From: Rutstroemia sp. NJR-2017a BVV2
Taxonomy: Eukaryota > Ascomycota > Leotiomycetes > Helotiales > Rutstroemiaceae
Length of the DNA: 64,000 bases
Assembly: GCA_002946415.1 (NCBI GenBank)
Contig: NJPS01000006.1
Span: 186,001 to 250,000, forward strand
Direction: 5' to 3'
Shown here: positions 24,063-34,644 of the stretch, one piece after another
Layout of the letters: each line of letters begins with the position of its first letter
Position numbering within the stretch: position 1 is the stretch's first letter
Translations under genes and position numbers: made by a program
Notes under the pieces: generated by a model
Seen by the model: only the letters and a program-made list of their open reading frames with translations
Database searches by the model: none
Told to the model about the DNA's origin: nothing

Positions 24063-25056
24063 CTTCACGCCATACTCATAGCAATATAGTCCTTGACATG
24101 GGCTGTAGGTTGTTAGCATATCTTTTAGGACACCAAAAGATCTAGGATCTTACCATAGAACCAAGTTGCAATCTTCCGTCTTAACGTTGGGTTGTCCGCA
24201 GTGAGGGCATTCGGTACTCTTCAAATTGAGGTTCTTTGCAAGGGCCTTGATTTCCGCATGCCCTACATTGTAGCATTTCTCAGAGTATGTCCCCTAATCC
24301 ATGGTGACTTGCAGGTCTCGCATGTTAGCTTCTTGCATTTGCTGCAAATACCAAGCTTCTTATCCCCGCTTTGGCCCATATCCACAATCGGTGTGCAGCA
24401 ATTCGGCCACGCGCAGTGGAAGTTGTGTTTCCTATCGGCCATCATCTTTGATAAGTCTCCAATTCTTTGCAATCCAGGCTCGAAGAAGTCTCTGTGCTCC
24501 TCTTCCCAAAACACAGTGGTGGCAACGTGATAGAAGTTGAGTGGTTGATCGCAGCATTTAGGAGGATTTTGCAGATCTTTGAAATATGCCTCATATCCAG
24601 CTTTGAGACACGTCAAACAGCTCCAGTGGTCATTAACACATCTCATCTCGTATGACTTGGACTCCGAATGCTTTTTATCACATACAAAACATCTTCGAGT
24701 TTTTGTCTTAAGATCCAGAGTTGCAAGCTTCTTTGCCAATGTTTTGGCGGATGATGCCGCGGAGCGTTCCTTTGGCTTGGTATCATGTTCGTGTTTTGAC
24801 GCAAGCAGTTTCTTTTTTGGTGATTTGGTCTCCCCTGCATTGGCTTCCGGTCTGTCGTTGGCTGCATCAGTCTAAGAGCAAGCACATATCGAATCCAACA
24901 TACATACCTTGATTTTGAGGCCGATCGTGGATTTGAGGCCGATCGTGGACGATGATGTCTTCCAGTAGATGAAGCGTCTGTAAGATATTGGGCGGGCTTT
25001 TGTCGCCCCCTACTTGGATCACGCCTCTCTGCAGGATATGTGGCAGATGAAGACAT
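24063..25056 (-). pseudogene. Broken RBR-type (RING-IBR-RING2) ubiquitin ligase gene
   Basis: From the ATG at 25056 a Ser/Arg-rich N-terminus (MSSSATYPAERRDPS) leads to a Lys-rich linker, a RING1-like part (CFVCDKKHSESK..., CLTCLKAGYEAYF), an IBR-like part (FHCAWPNCCTP, GICSKCKKLTCETCKSPW) and a RING2-like part (TECPHCGQPNV...DCNLVLCPCQGLYC), ending near 24063. Three problems stand out. The first intron needs an implausible 32 nt to keep frame (36 nt if the better donor is used, which breaks it). The frame shifts near 24285-24300 between CKSPW and EKCYNVGHAEIK with no splice signals. The second Cys expected in the RING2 YC-x-x-CG pattern is Tyr (codon 24072-24074). No later exon with the usual Trp/Cys tail was found. 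Probably non-functional; domain family is clear. Confidence 0.7.
24915..24951 (+). repeat. 18-bp tandem duplication inside the RBR-like gene
   Basis: Two adjacent copies of TTTGAGGCCGATCGTGGA lie in the first exon of the broken RBR gene. The unit is a multiple of three, so it repeats PRSAS in the protein and does not by itself cause the frame problem. Confidence 0.85.
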
Positions 25057-26709
25057 TGTGGTGCAGAGCCGTATCCTATCTATGTTCAATGCTTGGATCG
25101 TAACTGTGAGGGGATAATATGAATTAATAGAGAAACGAAGCTCAAGGTATAGATGGATACAAAGAAATTTATATCAATGAGGGAGGCAGACAAAATGAAA
25201 GCGAAGTTCTGTTAGTGTTGGTGCTAGATAGTCGTTGAGAAATCCTTGTCAGTTGACGGCTGCTGATGAATTTTGTCCCTCGATTCCTAATAGATTCCCC
25301 AGGATGTACAATTCTTGGCAGTACGGACCTAGTCGGTCCCAAGATCTCCAGTAGAAGAAATACCACGACCAGGCATCAGACGACCGACTTGTATCATTCC
25401 AAAAGTGCGATAATAGCCACTAGTGGTTATTAAAGACTAGGAATGTGTGAACAGCACATCAATAGCACGGCATGTAAAGGGTCGACCTAGAAGATATGCT
25501 ATTCATAGGCCCAAAGGGAAAAGAAACTCCTGCTTGCTGGAGTTAAGCTTCGTGTAGAGCTTCGTGTAGAGAACCGGCTTGGTTTGAGAGATGGTCGCAG
25601 GGTTGCCAGATTTTATTGCGAAATTGACATTTAGTTAGATCAACCTCAATCAGAGAGTTGAAGCAATAGGGAAGATTTGCTTGATGTGCCTGCATCCGTA
25701 GCTATTTGGCAAGACCTCAACTGTGCGGTGATCCAACTCGTCGTCTTGTCCACTCGGAAAGTAGCAGAGAGGATCTTCTAAACATCGACGTATTCCTGCA
25801 AAATAGAACTGAGTGGCATCATCTAATACCAGAGCTCGCATTTGCCGTCGCCGGTGCTTGATGAGATACTGTCATCATCCGAAGGTTTGGATAAAGGTTA
25901 TGATTAAACTTACCCCAGGACGTAACGGCGACCAACAGAATTCGCGCGGAGTAGCTCGTGTGCACGGACAAAAGTACGGCCAAGCGTGCCAACCAATCAG
26001 ACACCTCGCGCATTCCAGCGCGCTCTGGAACCTCCGAACGGTCTATATCTCCCATAGGCACCTTTAAACCTATTGGAAGCTCTTATTTGAATTCGCTTTC
26101 GCTCTTCTCTATTCGGAATAGGCCTTCTAAGTAAGATCTTACTTTGCACCTGCAAGATGACTTTGAATTCGCTTTCGCTCTTCTCTATTCGGAATAAGCT
26201 TTCCAAGTAAGATCTGACTTTCCACCTGCAAGATGACAAGCTCATCCAATCGATCCACAATCTACTCAACGCCAACCCAAAACGGAATGATTCGTTACGG
26301 CCGTTAAAACAGCTGCTCATTAACCATAGTGTGGCTGAGGGCTAATCCCTGCTGCTCCACGTTTCTTCCAACTTCGTGTATACCGCTTTGGGTAAGTGAC
26401 AAGGCTCTGTGATGAGATGATGGAAATTTTCTGGATGAGGCTTCTGAGCTGAAGGGTTAGGAGCTCGTAGAAGAGAGCAGTGAGGAGGCTGATGCGTTTG
26501 GGGGTAGAGGGAGACGGGAAGGAGACGTTGTGTATATATTGCTTGACTTGTCTGCTTCTGTGTTGCGTTTATCATTCTGTCTGTATCAAGTCTTCACTAT
26601 CTCTATTTTTGAGCTGTCCTATTTTATATTATACTGTATACCATAGCTTCATCCATCTCCAGTCTCATTCAGAAAGTTGACAACTTGATATTCCTTCCAA
26701 GCCCCAGCC
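25057..26709. other. Gene-poor spacer with tandem duplications
   Basis: No gene supported. Minus-strand open runs at 25819-26061 (DWLARLAVLLSVHTSYSARI) and 25650-25841 could be joined by a GTAAGT intron, but no family is recognised. A 12-bp tandem pair (GCTTCGTGTAGA) lies near 25548-25571, and a 76-bp duplication is listed separately. Confidence 0.4.
26086..26236 (+). repeat. 76-bp tandem duplication
   Basis: Two consecutive copies, period 76 bp, both beginning TTTGAATTCGCTTTCGCTCT and ending CACCTGCAAGATGA. They differ at a handful of positions (for example GGCCTTCTAAG versus AGCTTTCCAAG), so the duplication is not brand new. Confidence 0.9.
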
Positions 26710-27687
26710 ATGGCAATCTCCTACCGCAACGGCGTCGCAATTGGCGAGCTCGTCGTCTATATCCCCTCATTCTTCATCGCACTTTTCCTCGCCTTCCGCC
26801 ATGGCTTTCAGAAATCCTCCGGCTGGTACTTTCTCATCGTCTTCTCTCTCGCTCGCATCATCGGTCCTTGTATGCAACTCGCCGCCATCAACAACCCCTC
26901 CGTGTCACTCTACACTGGCGCTCTCATCCTTCAAAACGTTGGACTATCCCCTCTTATTCTCGCTACTCTCGGTCTTCTGAGTCGTGTTATCGAGAGTATC
27001 AATCGTACCCACAGAACCTTCATCCAGACACGAATGCTCAAACTTGTGGAGATCATCTCCTTGGTTGGTTTGATTCTCGGTATCGTAGGCGGAGTCAACG
27101 CATCTGATTCATTCACGACCACGGGGAAATGGGTCCCAGGAAGTCTCAGCAAAGTTGGGAATGCTTTGTTCATCGTCTCATATGCAGCGCTTGTGATGGC
27201 TTCAATTATCACATCGTTCTCAATCCCACATGCTGAAGACGGCGAGAAGAGAATCCTTCTCGGTATTGCAATCGCCCTACCATTCCTCTTCGTCCGACTC
27301 CTTTACGCAATAATCTCGACCTTCACTCATTCCAAGCGATTCAGCTCCTTTACTGGAAGTGTTACACTCCTGCTGTGTATGTCTTTACTTATGGAACTGG
27401 CTGTTGTGGTTGTCTATGAGGGAATCGGTGTGACGCTGCGCAAGCAGAGGAATGATCAGTTTGAGGAAAGTGCTCAACAAGTTCCTAGCACTCCAGGGAG
27501 TGACCAACCTCTCAATGATCGACATGACCGAAGCCGTCAGCAGCCTGGAAAGCCAAACTCGGGAGCAGATAACATGTTCCTTAACATTGCAAAAAAGACA
27601 ATTATTGGGAGGTTGATAATGATGGCCATACCAGAGAAGAACGACAGGGATTTGGAAATGCAGTCACAGCGGTTCGCGAATAAGTAG
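26710..27687 (+). CDS. Multi-pass integral membrane protein, 325 residues
   Basis: Single exon with start context AGCCATGGC. About seven hydrophobic helices: GELVVYIPSFFIALFLAF, the segment around WYFLIVFSLARIIGPC, VGLSPLILATLGLL, VEIISLVGLILGIVGGV, ALFIVSYAALVMASIIT, LLGIAIALPFLFVRLLYAI and VTLLLCMSLLMELAVVVVY. A hydrophilic tail rich in Gln, Asp and Arg follows. The layout matches a large family of uncharacterised ascomycete 7-TM proteins (I believe the DUF7702 group). Function unknown; receptor-like topology is suggestive only. Confidence 0.85.
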   Translation: MAISYRNGVAIGELVVYIPSFFIALFLAFRHGFQKSSGWYFLIVFSLARIIGPCMQLAAINNPSVSLYTGALILQNVGLSPLILATLGLLSRVIESINRTHRTFIQTRMLKLVEIISLVGLILGIVGGVNASDSFTTTGKWVPGSLSKVGNALFIVSYAALVMASIITSFSIPHAEDGEKRILLGIAIALPFLFVRLLYAIISTFTHSKRFSSFTGSVTLLLCMSLLMELAVVVVYEGIGVTLRKQRNDQFEESAQQVPSTPGSDQPLNDRHDRSRQQPGKPNSGADNMFLNIAKKTIIGRLIMMAIPEKNDRDLEMQSQRFANK

Positions 27688-28562
27688 AACGAGGGTGGGA
27701 GGTTGGTGTTTTTGTATTGGTCAAGTTACCTAAAATTTGGTGTTAGCGTCGGAGTTCATGGACTGAAATTTTTGCACAATATTTCGTGGTACTCGGATAT
27801 TTCCTTTGTATAGTATTTATGCATATAGAACGATTTCTTGGCTGTAACTACACCATTTTCAAACTTTGGGAATTTCTCGATTCATTGTCCTTATTCAAAA
27901 GAGGGGGTTTGTGAAGACAAAAACATCTTAATGGAAGGGGCAACCCAGATGTAACAAAAACATGAGGAGCAGACAAGGACATATGGAAGGAAGAACCGCT
28001 CATCGAAGCCTCAAGACAATGAGCAGATATGCAACAAAATCTACCAAGACAAGAAACCTAAAAGAAAATCCGACATTTCAGATACAACTTTGTATTTAAA
28101 GATCCCGAGACTTTTTGTGCCGATTTTCGCTTTGAATGCTTTCACTCGGTTACCGAGAGCAATATACGACAGAGCCAAAGGTTTGATTGAGTTATGTACT
28201 TATACAAACACTCGATGGTTTATGCAGTAGTAGGTAGTGACCAAAAATATATCGCTTTAGTCCAACAGTATATTATGCCACCCTAAATCGTAACCCTCGG
28301 GTCATCTGTACATAGCTCCCGCCGGCACATGCTTTAGCAACGCCGCCATTATCCGCGGAACCTTCTCATAACAGCCTCTCTCAATTCTCATTCTCTTCAA
28401 ACTCCCCATTTCTTCATCATCCACCGAGACCCGATACCTTGACCTAAGACGAGGGATGTGAAGTGAGAAGAATAATATGTTAACCTAGAACATTGGGTCT
28501 TCCCTCATCCTTGACATTGTCCAGGAGATAAACACGAGCTCGCATGGTACATACTGCCTCGC
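27688..28562. other. Spacer with a coding-like tail for the neighbouring gene
   Basis: The minus strand at about 28465-28556 has an open run (SEAVCTMRARVYLLDNVKDE) and at about 28306-28443 another (VPRIMAALLKHVPAGAMYR then stop), both directly downstream of the DUF1308-like stop codon. They may be a displaced C-terminus. 27690-28300 holds nothing I can name. Confidence 0.35.
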
Positions 28563-30297
28563 TCAGTCCTTAGCACCTCGCCGTTGCTTCTCCCTTCCCA
28601 CGAGAGAGCGTGCCATTGGCGACAGCCAAATATCTGGGCCTCTGACATCCTCAGAACCTCTTTTGGCCTCTATTGTATTTTCAATATCTTTCGCCACGAC
28701 TTGATGAGAACTGATGGTCGTATACCCAGTTTGCCAACCATAAAAGAATACGGATTGGTTGAGGTCCGACAATACATTTGCAATCTCGTTTGCGATGGGA
28801 GGAAGCCGGGATTTGATAGTAGATAAATCTACATCAACAATTTCAAATGGCAGCTTCCACTCCGGGGGAATGCGATACTCAGAGAGACTTTGAAACCCTT
28901 CGATTAATTCTTCATTTGTGGAAGGTCCATCGAGATCAAACAGCAATCTCATCCGCTTCTTTTCTGTATCTGTTCCAATGGTGTCTACGATTTCCTGGGC
29001 TCTCTCGACAGCAAGACGAGTACATACGAGTTTTCTCGAGGCGCAAGCTGGCCAAACATGATTGGGCAATAGCAAATCCTCTTTTTCCACTTCCATTTGC
29101 TTGACGATGAATTTGTGATACCAATCTTTTTGCTCCACGCGACCATGCGAAAGGCTAAAAGTTGAATATTAGCCAAGTCCGGCATGTTCAGGGGTAGGGG
29201 AGAATTGAATAAGCTGCTTGTTTCCTTATTACTTACTCGCTGATGAAGGCAAACACCATTGTGCAGTCGACGTTAAGGACGTCTGAAAAGTTCGCAAAAG
29301 GATCTACGACCATACGAGCAATGACGGACGACAGTTCTGGTGTCTGGGGAATATCTTCTACCGTTTGAACGGTCACCCCAAGTGCTTTGATACTGTCTAG
29401 CACTTTGGAAACATGCGGTGGGTCATCTCGCGTAATTCTAGGTAGTACAAGACGAACTTTTGGACTTTGATATTTGGTTCTCGACAACTTGGCCGCTTCC
29501 ACAAGCAGTTTGGCTTGTTTCAGGAGACCTTCCGGCTCATCATCATCATCCTGTAGCGGATCAAGTTCATCATCTGATGAATCATCCTCGTGCCAGCCTG
29601 CCTTAGTCAGATCATAAAGCATTCTCCTAGCAGTGATTGTGTTCACTTTGACCCATTCAAGGCCATCATTGGCGACAATATCTACTTCTACACTTTTGAC
29701 GCCCTTTTGCATGGGCAGATCAAAGCGTTTAGACTTGATGTTGCTGAACGACCAAAAGAATCGTTTTCTCATAGCCGTAATTGCAGTACAACTCTTAGCT
29801 GTGCTCCAGACGGCGAAATAGAATGGAAAGTTCGAGGAACTTATTGTATGAGCAATCTTCTCGTTCTCTGGATCAAGGTTGGCTAACTGTTCTATGATTA
29901 GCATTCTGTGTTTTACAAAGTCTGATCCATTTAGAGCCTCGTTGGAGATCCCTGAGAAGACGCCGATATGACGAACGTCTTCATTGACTATGAAGACTAA
30001 AGCTTCCGTTTGTGGAAGGTTTCTTCAGCCAAGTAAGTCATTGGTTGTGGGAGGGATGTTAAAAATTGGTACCTTTTCCAGGGACTTGAACTCGGATTGA
30101 AGACATGATCCAAAATGCCGCAACTCAACACCTTTGTCTTTCTTTTGATTTTTCAAATATGTCCTAAATTCGTCGAGTTCCGCAATCAACGTTCGGGACC
30201 GCTGGAGGAGATCTGTCATTGACCTATCGGAATTGGGACTTGTAAGGCCAAGAGCGGCTACACCGCTGTTGATGGCCTCCTCATCTGGTGTATCCAT
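28563..30297 (-). CDS. DUF1308-like protein
   Basis: Exons 30073-30297, 29237-29886 and 28563-29154 give 488 residues. The N-terminus is a short helical segment (RSRTLIAELDEFRTYLKNQ), then a conserved block SSNFPFYFAVWSTAKSC, a dispersed middle with an acidic insert (DDSSDDELDPLQDDDDEPEG) and a C-terminal block containing NVDCTMVFAFIS and DWYHKF. These features match the conserved eukaryotic DUF1308 family, whose fold is predicted to be PIN-like. Intron 1 uses TAGAACAG with a TGCTAATC branch; intron 2 uses GTAAGT and TTTTAG. The stop after GAKD may be premature: an open run continues in another frame directly downstream. Divergent from the SRP9 gene. Confidence 0.65.
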
Positions 30298-30577
30298 GAT
30301 GTAGATGTTTACGGTGATTTGAACATGGAACAATATCAGCAGTCAAATGTCTGCCTTGGGGTTGAAAAAAGCAATGCGTCACGGGCGAAACTTCGGCTTA
30401 ATCGACACCCTGCAACTCAACCACTAACCTTAAATTTCCCTCCCCGCATTCACACTAAAGCACCACACTTTTGTGAAAGTCGACCACACGACAGCTCCGA
30501 TTCAACCACCCAAAAAGTCTCAGCCTTTCGCTGACTCTTAACCAGTCGCGCCACGGTCGCGCAACCCCAATTCAGAG
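30298..30577. promoter_or_regulatory. Shared divergent promoter, DUF1308-like gene and SRP9
   Basis: 280 bp between two outward-facing start codons; it must contain both promoters. No specific box is claimed. Confidence 0.5.
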
Positions 30578-31182
30578 ATGCCGTATCTAAGCACTGCCCA
30601 AGAATGGCTCAACAACTCCACCCAGCTACTCAAAGCCCATCCAAACACCGTACGTCTACCCTCCCCTCCAGATTGCCCCTCTCAACTAACAATTGCCCCC
30701 TTTAGACACACATAACAACTAAGTACAACATATCGCACGCCGCCGACTCGCCACACGCCCCATCTCCCACGCGCTCCCATTCCTCCCACAAGCCGCGCCT
30801 GCCCAAACCAAAAGCCGCATCCGAATCAACCACAGAGACTCAGCCTACGACCGCAAACCCAGCACCCGAGCCCCCGCGCGCAACACTCGTCCTGAAAACC
30901 TACTGTCCAGAAACGGGCGTCAGTTTGAAATACAAGACGAATAAGGCGGCAGAGGTATCACGGTTGATACAAATATTGGGACGTTTAGGAAGAGTGATGG
31001 CGAAGCTGCCGGAGACGGAGGACATTGTTGCTGGAGATGCCGGTGCTGGTGCTGGTGGAGATGAGAAGATATCAGGAATGCCGGTTGAGGAAAAGGTGGC
31101 TGGTGGCGCGAAGAGTGGTGGACAGTCGCAAGGGCAAGGTCAGGCTGGGAAGGGGAAGAAGAAGGGGAAAGGCAAGAAGTGA
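30578..31182 (+). CDS. srp9: Signal recognition particle subunit SRP9/SRP21
   Basis: Exons 30578-30649 and 30706-31182 give 182 residues. The opening YLSTAQEWLNNSTQLLKAHP and the later LVLKTYCPETGVSLKYKT with AAEVSRLIQILGRLGRVMA are the two halves of the SRP9-21 fold, separated by a Ser/Pro-rich insert typical of fungi. The C-terminal tail is a Gly/Lys run (GKGKKKGKGKK). In the SRP Alu domain this protein pairs with SRP14 on the SRP RNA and slows translation of secreted proteins. The intron keeps phase 0 (GTACGT, CAACTAAC, TTTAG). Confidence 0.9.
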
Positions 31183-31707
31183 GGATAGGGACAAGCACAG
31201 GATGGAGGAATGTATATCATTGGCTGGGTATTGCAGAGAGCTCGCTGCGGGTCTTGCTAGCAGATATCAATGAATTGCATGGTGGGGCGTTACGGTTAAC
31301 CTGGCATCATATGGCAAAGCATATTATTGGCATATTACTGCATGTGATATATCGGATGCACCTTCTAGGTGCTTCAAAATGTAGGAAGGGCAATTCTCAA
31401 GGTCACCAGCAGCAAGGACATTGTTCTCATGATAAAATTCGTACATATATAATCAGCTACATCGTAATCCTAACCCACCATGGCCCTGTCCTGCCAAGGT
31501 ATCCCTATCGTCTTTCCAATGACTTTATTCGTCCCATCCCATCCAATAACGCCATACTTCAAGCTTCCCAAACATTATGTCCAGTATAAAAACACGTCTG
31601 GCCATCTATGCAAGACCCGTGTGACAAAGAGATGTAGTGTATAAATGTACAAGTGGAGTAGAAAATGAGGACGAAGAAACGCTACCAAAACAAACCCCGT
31701 TAAACAT
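31183..31707. other. Convergent intergenic spacer
   Basis: 3' regions of srp9 and the ribonucleotide reductase gene. No feature seen. Confidence 0.4.
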
Positions 31708-33138
31708 CTAGAAATCCTCGTCGAAGTTGAAGTCACCTCCATTCTCCGCCTTGGATTCAGTTTGGGCTTCAGTGTCTTCGTGGCTTTTCTGTGTGCTGGC
31801 CATAACACCAGCCTTCTGGTAGTCACCGACTCGCTTCTCGAAGAAGTTTGTCTTGCCTGCTAAGGAGATGTTCTCCATGAAGTCGAATGGGTTGGCGGAC
31901 TTGTACACCTTATCGTTACCCAGAGCAACTAGAAGACGATCTGCGACGAACTCGATGTATTGCTTCATCAAGTTCGAGTTCATGCCAAGAAGCGCGCACG
32001 GAAGAGCCTCAGTCAAGAATTCTTGTTCAATCTCAACAGCCTCGGTGATGACATCTTGGACAGCCTGCTTGCTTGGGCGGTGCTTTAAGTGGGAGAAAAG
32101 GAGGCATGCGAAGTCGGTGTGAAGACCTTCGTCACGGGAGATGAGCTCATTGGAGAAAGTGAGACCAGCCATCAAGCCACGCTTCTTAAGCCAGAAGATA
32201 GAGGCGAATGATCCACTGAAGAAAATCCCCTCAACAGCAGCAAAAGCAACTAGACGTTGAGCGAAGGTAGAGTTCTTGTCTTGAATCCATCTGACTGCCC
32301 AGTCGGCCTTCTTCTTAATGCAAGGAACTGTGAAGACTGTTAGCAAAAGTTTCCTGTCATGCCGCATGGATATGACTCACTTGTATCAATTGCGTTGAAG
32401 AGATATGTTTTTTGTGCTTGTTCCTTGATATAGGTGTCGATGAGGAGAGAGTATGTTTCGGAGTGGATGTTCTCCATCATAATTTGGAAACCGTAGAAGC
32501 AACGAGCCTCGGGGATTTGGACTTCCCCACTGAAGCGCTCGACGAGGTTCTCATTAACGATTCCGTCGGATGCTGCGAAGAATGCGAGTACGTGAGAGAT
32601 GAAATAGCGCTCATCGTCGTTGAGCCTGTTGTTCCAATCATGAAGGTCCTTTGACAAGTCGATCTCTTCCGCCGTCCAGAAAGATGCCTCGGCCTTTTTA
32701 TACATCTGCCAGATCTATAACCAATATAAATTAGCACTTTACGCGTCGACGCGCTAAGACGCGAAACCTACCTCATGGTACTTGATGGGGAACAACACGA
32801 ATCGTTGTGGGTTCTCTTGTAGGAGGGGTTCGTCGGCCTCTTCGGGTTTAATTGTAGGTGCAACTACAATTGCCTTTTGTTGTTTGACTTCTTCGACGAT
32901 TGGCTTTTTGACTTCGACGTCATCAGCAATTGGCGCGTCAACCCCGAGAGGCGCGTTTTCTTTGCCAGCTGCATGGAAGTCGAGTTTCTTGATAGGCGAT
33001 TCCATTTTGAAGCCTTCAATGGCAGACGCGGCCTGTAACGCGTTTATGTCAGTACGAAGTCAACGGAATTTCAAAGATTGGAAATGCTGTGGCTGCCGAA
33101 GCACTTACGGTCTTTGATGGAGTGATCTGAGAAGTCAT
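31708..33138 (-). CDS. rnr2: Ribonucleoside-diphosphate reductase small subunit
   Basis: Exons 33109-33138 (30 nt), 32772-33032, 32381-32714 and 31708-32327 give 414 residues, normal for fungal R2. Signatures include [32 protein letters not shown] and [27 protein letters not shown] with the radical Tyr in [20 protein letters not shown], and the C-terminal FNFDEDF that docks to the large subunit. The enzyme makes deoxyribonucleotides and uses a diiron centre. An N-terminal extension of about 85 residues is low-complexity, as in other filamentous fungi. Several ACGCG motifs lie upstream and in introns 1 and 2, which suggests G1/S control (see finding). Confidence 0.96.
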
Positions 33139-33713
33139 TGTGATTGATGTGAAGAGTAAAGACGTGTCTTTGTTTAGTGAGTGGGATGATCGAGTAGAGA
33201 CAATTGAATGTTATTGACTTGAAAGATGTAGAACGAATGGTGAAAGCAGGAAGAAGTCGCGTCTTTAAAGTAAAGTGTTCCAGGCTTTCACGTGATGAAA
33301 AATTCGCGACGCGCTATTTTCCTGCAAGGGCGGGCGCGTTCGCGTTCGAAGGGGCTGGGAACATTGACCACTCAATCCATTTGATTGGGACCCACTCTGC
33401 ACTAGAACCTGCGTTATCAGATCTTAATCCTTGTTGTTTGTAAGAAACGCGTGCGGTTTGGCAAAGTTTTGCTTATGAGTGGAGTAAAACTAGTAATGGT
33501 GATTCAAGAACTCGAATGAGCAGGCGGCAACACGGAATTCTAGTGGCGGATCAGGGGCCATTAACGAGTCTTTATTATCTTTTATTCATGACATATAAGA
33601 TTGAAACCCCCCAGTATGCACACAATTCGCTCCAAGAATCAAACAAAGAAAATCGTGCCGTCATCATATACCAATTATTAATCTTCCCAATCCGGCGGGC
33701 CAATTCTATCTAA
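33139..33713. promoter_or_regulatory. Promoter region of rnr2 with MCB-like motif
   Basis: Upstream of the rnr2 start. Contains ACGCGT at 33447-33452 and ACGCGC at 33309-33314, the core bound by MBF-type cell-cycle factors in yeasts. The distal part is also the 3' region of the DUF4112-like gene. Confidence 0.5.
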
Positions 33714-34644
33714 TCAACGTCTACTTTTCTTAACCTTAGTACCAGCAGCAGGTTCCTGTCTAGACGCCGGAGGATGACCTTGCTCAACATCAGTTGGGCG
33801 CGTTCTATCACCACCTCCACCATATCCAAACCAGCTGCCCCTTTGACGTCCCCCAGCCTCGTAGGGACTGACGGACTCTTGTCTTTGTACACCTGGACGC
33901 GCGGGGTATGGAGGGGGTTGTTCATCGCCAAGCTGTTGATCGTACTTATCGAACTCGTCTGGATCCGTAGGATCAACTGATGGGGGACGTTGGCCTTGGG
34001 CTTTCAGGATCTTTTCTCCCTTGTCCCGCAGATGTCTTTCGAGTTCGAGGGCATTCCTGGTATTGGCACGGAATATCGCATCGACAAGGTCCCCCAAGAA
34101 TGGTATAAGTCCAACGGCGAAGTCGAGGGCGATATTGAGCACCATTTTGCTGCGTACTGAGTTTGGAAGTCCTCCATCAACTTTGTCGCACGTTCGAAGG
34201 ACCATTAAAGCCATAAACACGTCAATGAAGTCGCCGATCCTACTGTGAATTAGACAAATGACCAAGAACAGAAACAAAAGACGCAACTTACATAGGGACA
34301 ATGCCAATCACACTGCTCCACCCAAATCTGATCCCGCAGAAATTGAAAAGACTCATATCTAGCCTATAAGCCCTACGCTTGACTTTGGTAAGGATCTTCG
34401 CGTCATGATCTGATATGCCAGCAGGTATTGCCTTTCTTCTCCGCTGTGTCTTCTTTTTCGAAGGGACTCCGTCTAAGCGGGATGCAGGGACTGTTTCGAA
34501 ATACAGATCCTGAGATACGTTAGAATGAAGCGCAATTAGATAGGTAATGGGCAGTCTGGATTATCTTACCTCAGAGCCAAACTTATTTGCTGCGGTCTCC
34601 CCCAGAAACTTCTTGCTGACGTACTTTGCTAAGAAAGATGCCAT
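33714..34644 (-). CDS. DUF4112-family membrane-associated protein
   Basis: Exons 34570-34644, 34292-34509 and 33714-34239 give 272 residues. After MASFLAKYVSKKFLGE and a basic segment (PSKKKTQRRRKA), the conserved core reads FGWSSVIGIVP, MIGDFIDVFMALMVLR and LNIALDFAVGLIPFLGDLVD, two repeated hydrophobic GD(F/L)(I/V)D hairpins that define DUF4112. The tail is Pro/Gly/Arg-rich. The family spans bacteria and fungi; function unknown, probably membrane-embedded. The third exon uses the second of two nearby acceptors (CAGTAG), which gives MIGDF. Confidence 0.85.

Noticed and set aside
25650..26061. Two minus-strand frames that can be joined by a GTAAGT intron
   Set aside because: No recognisable domain, no good start or promoter, and the upstream part overlaps duplicated sequence.
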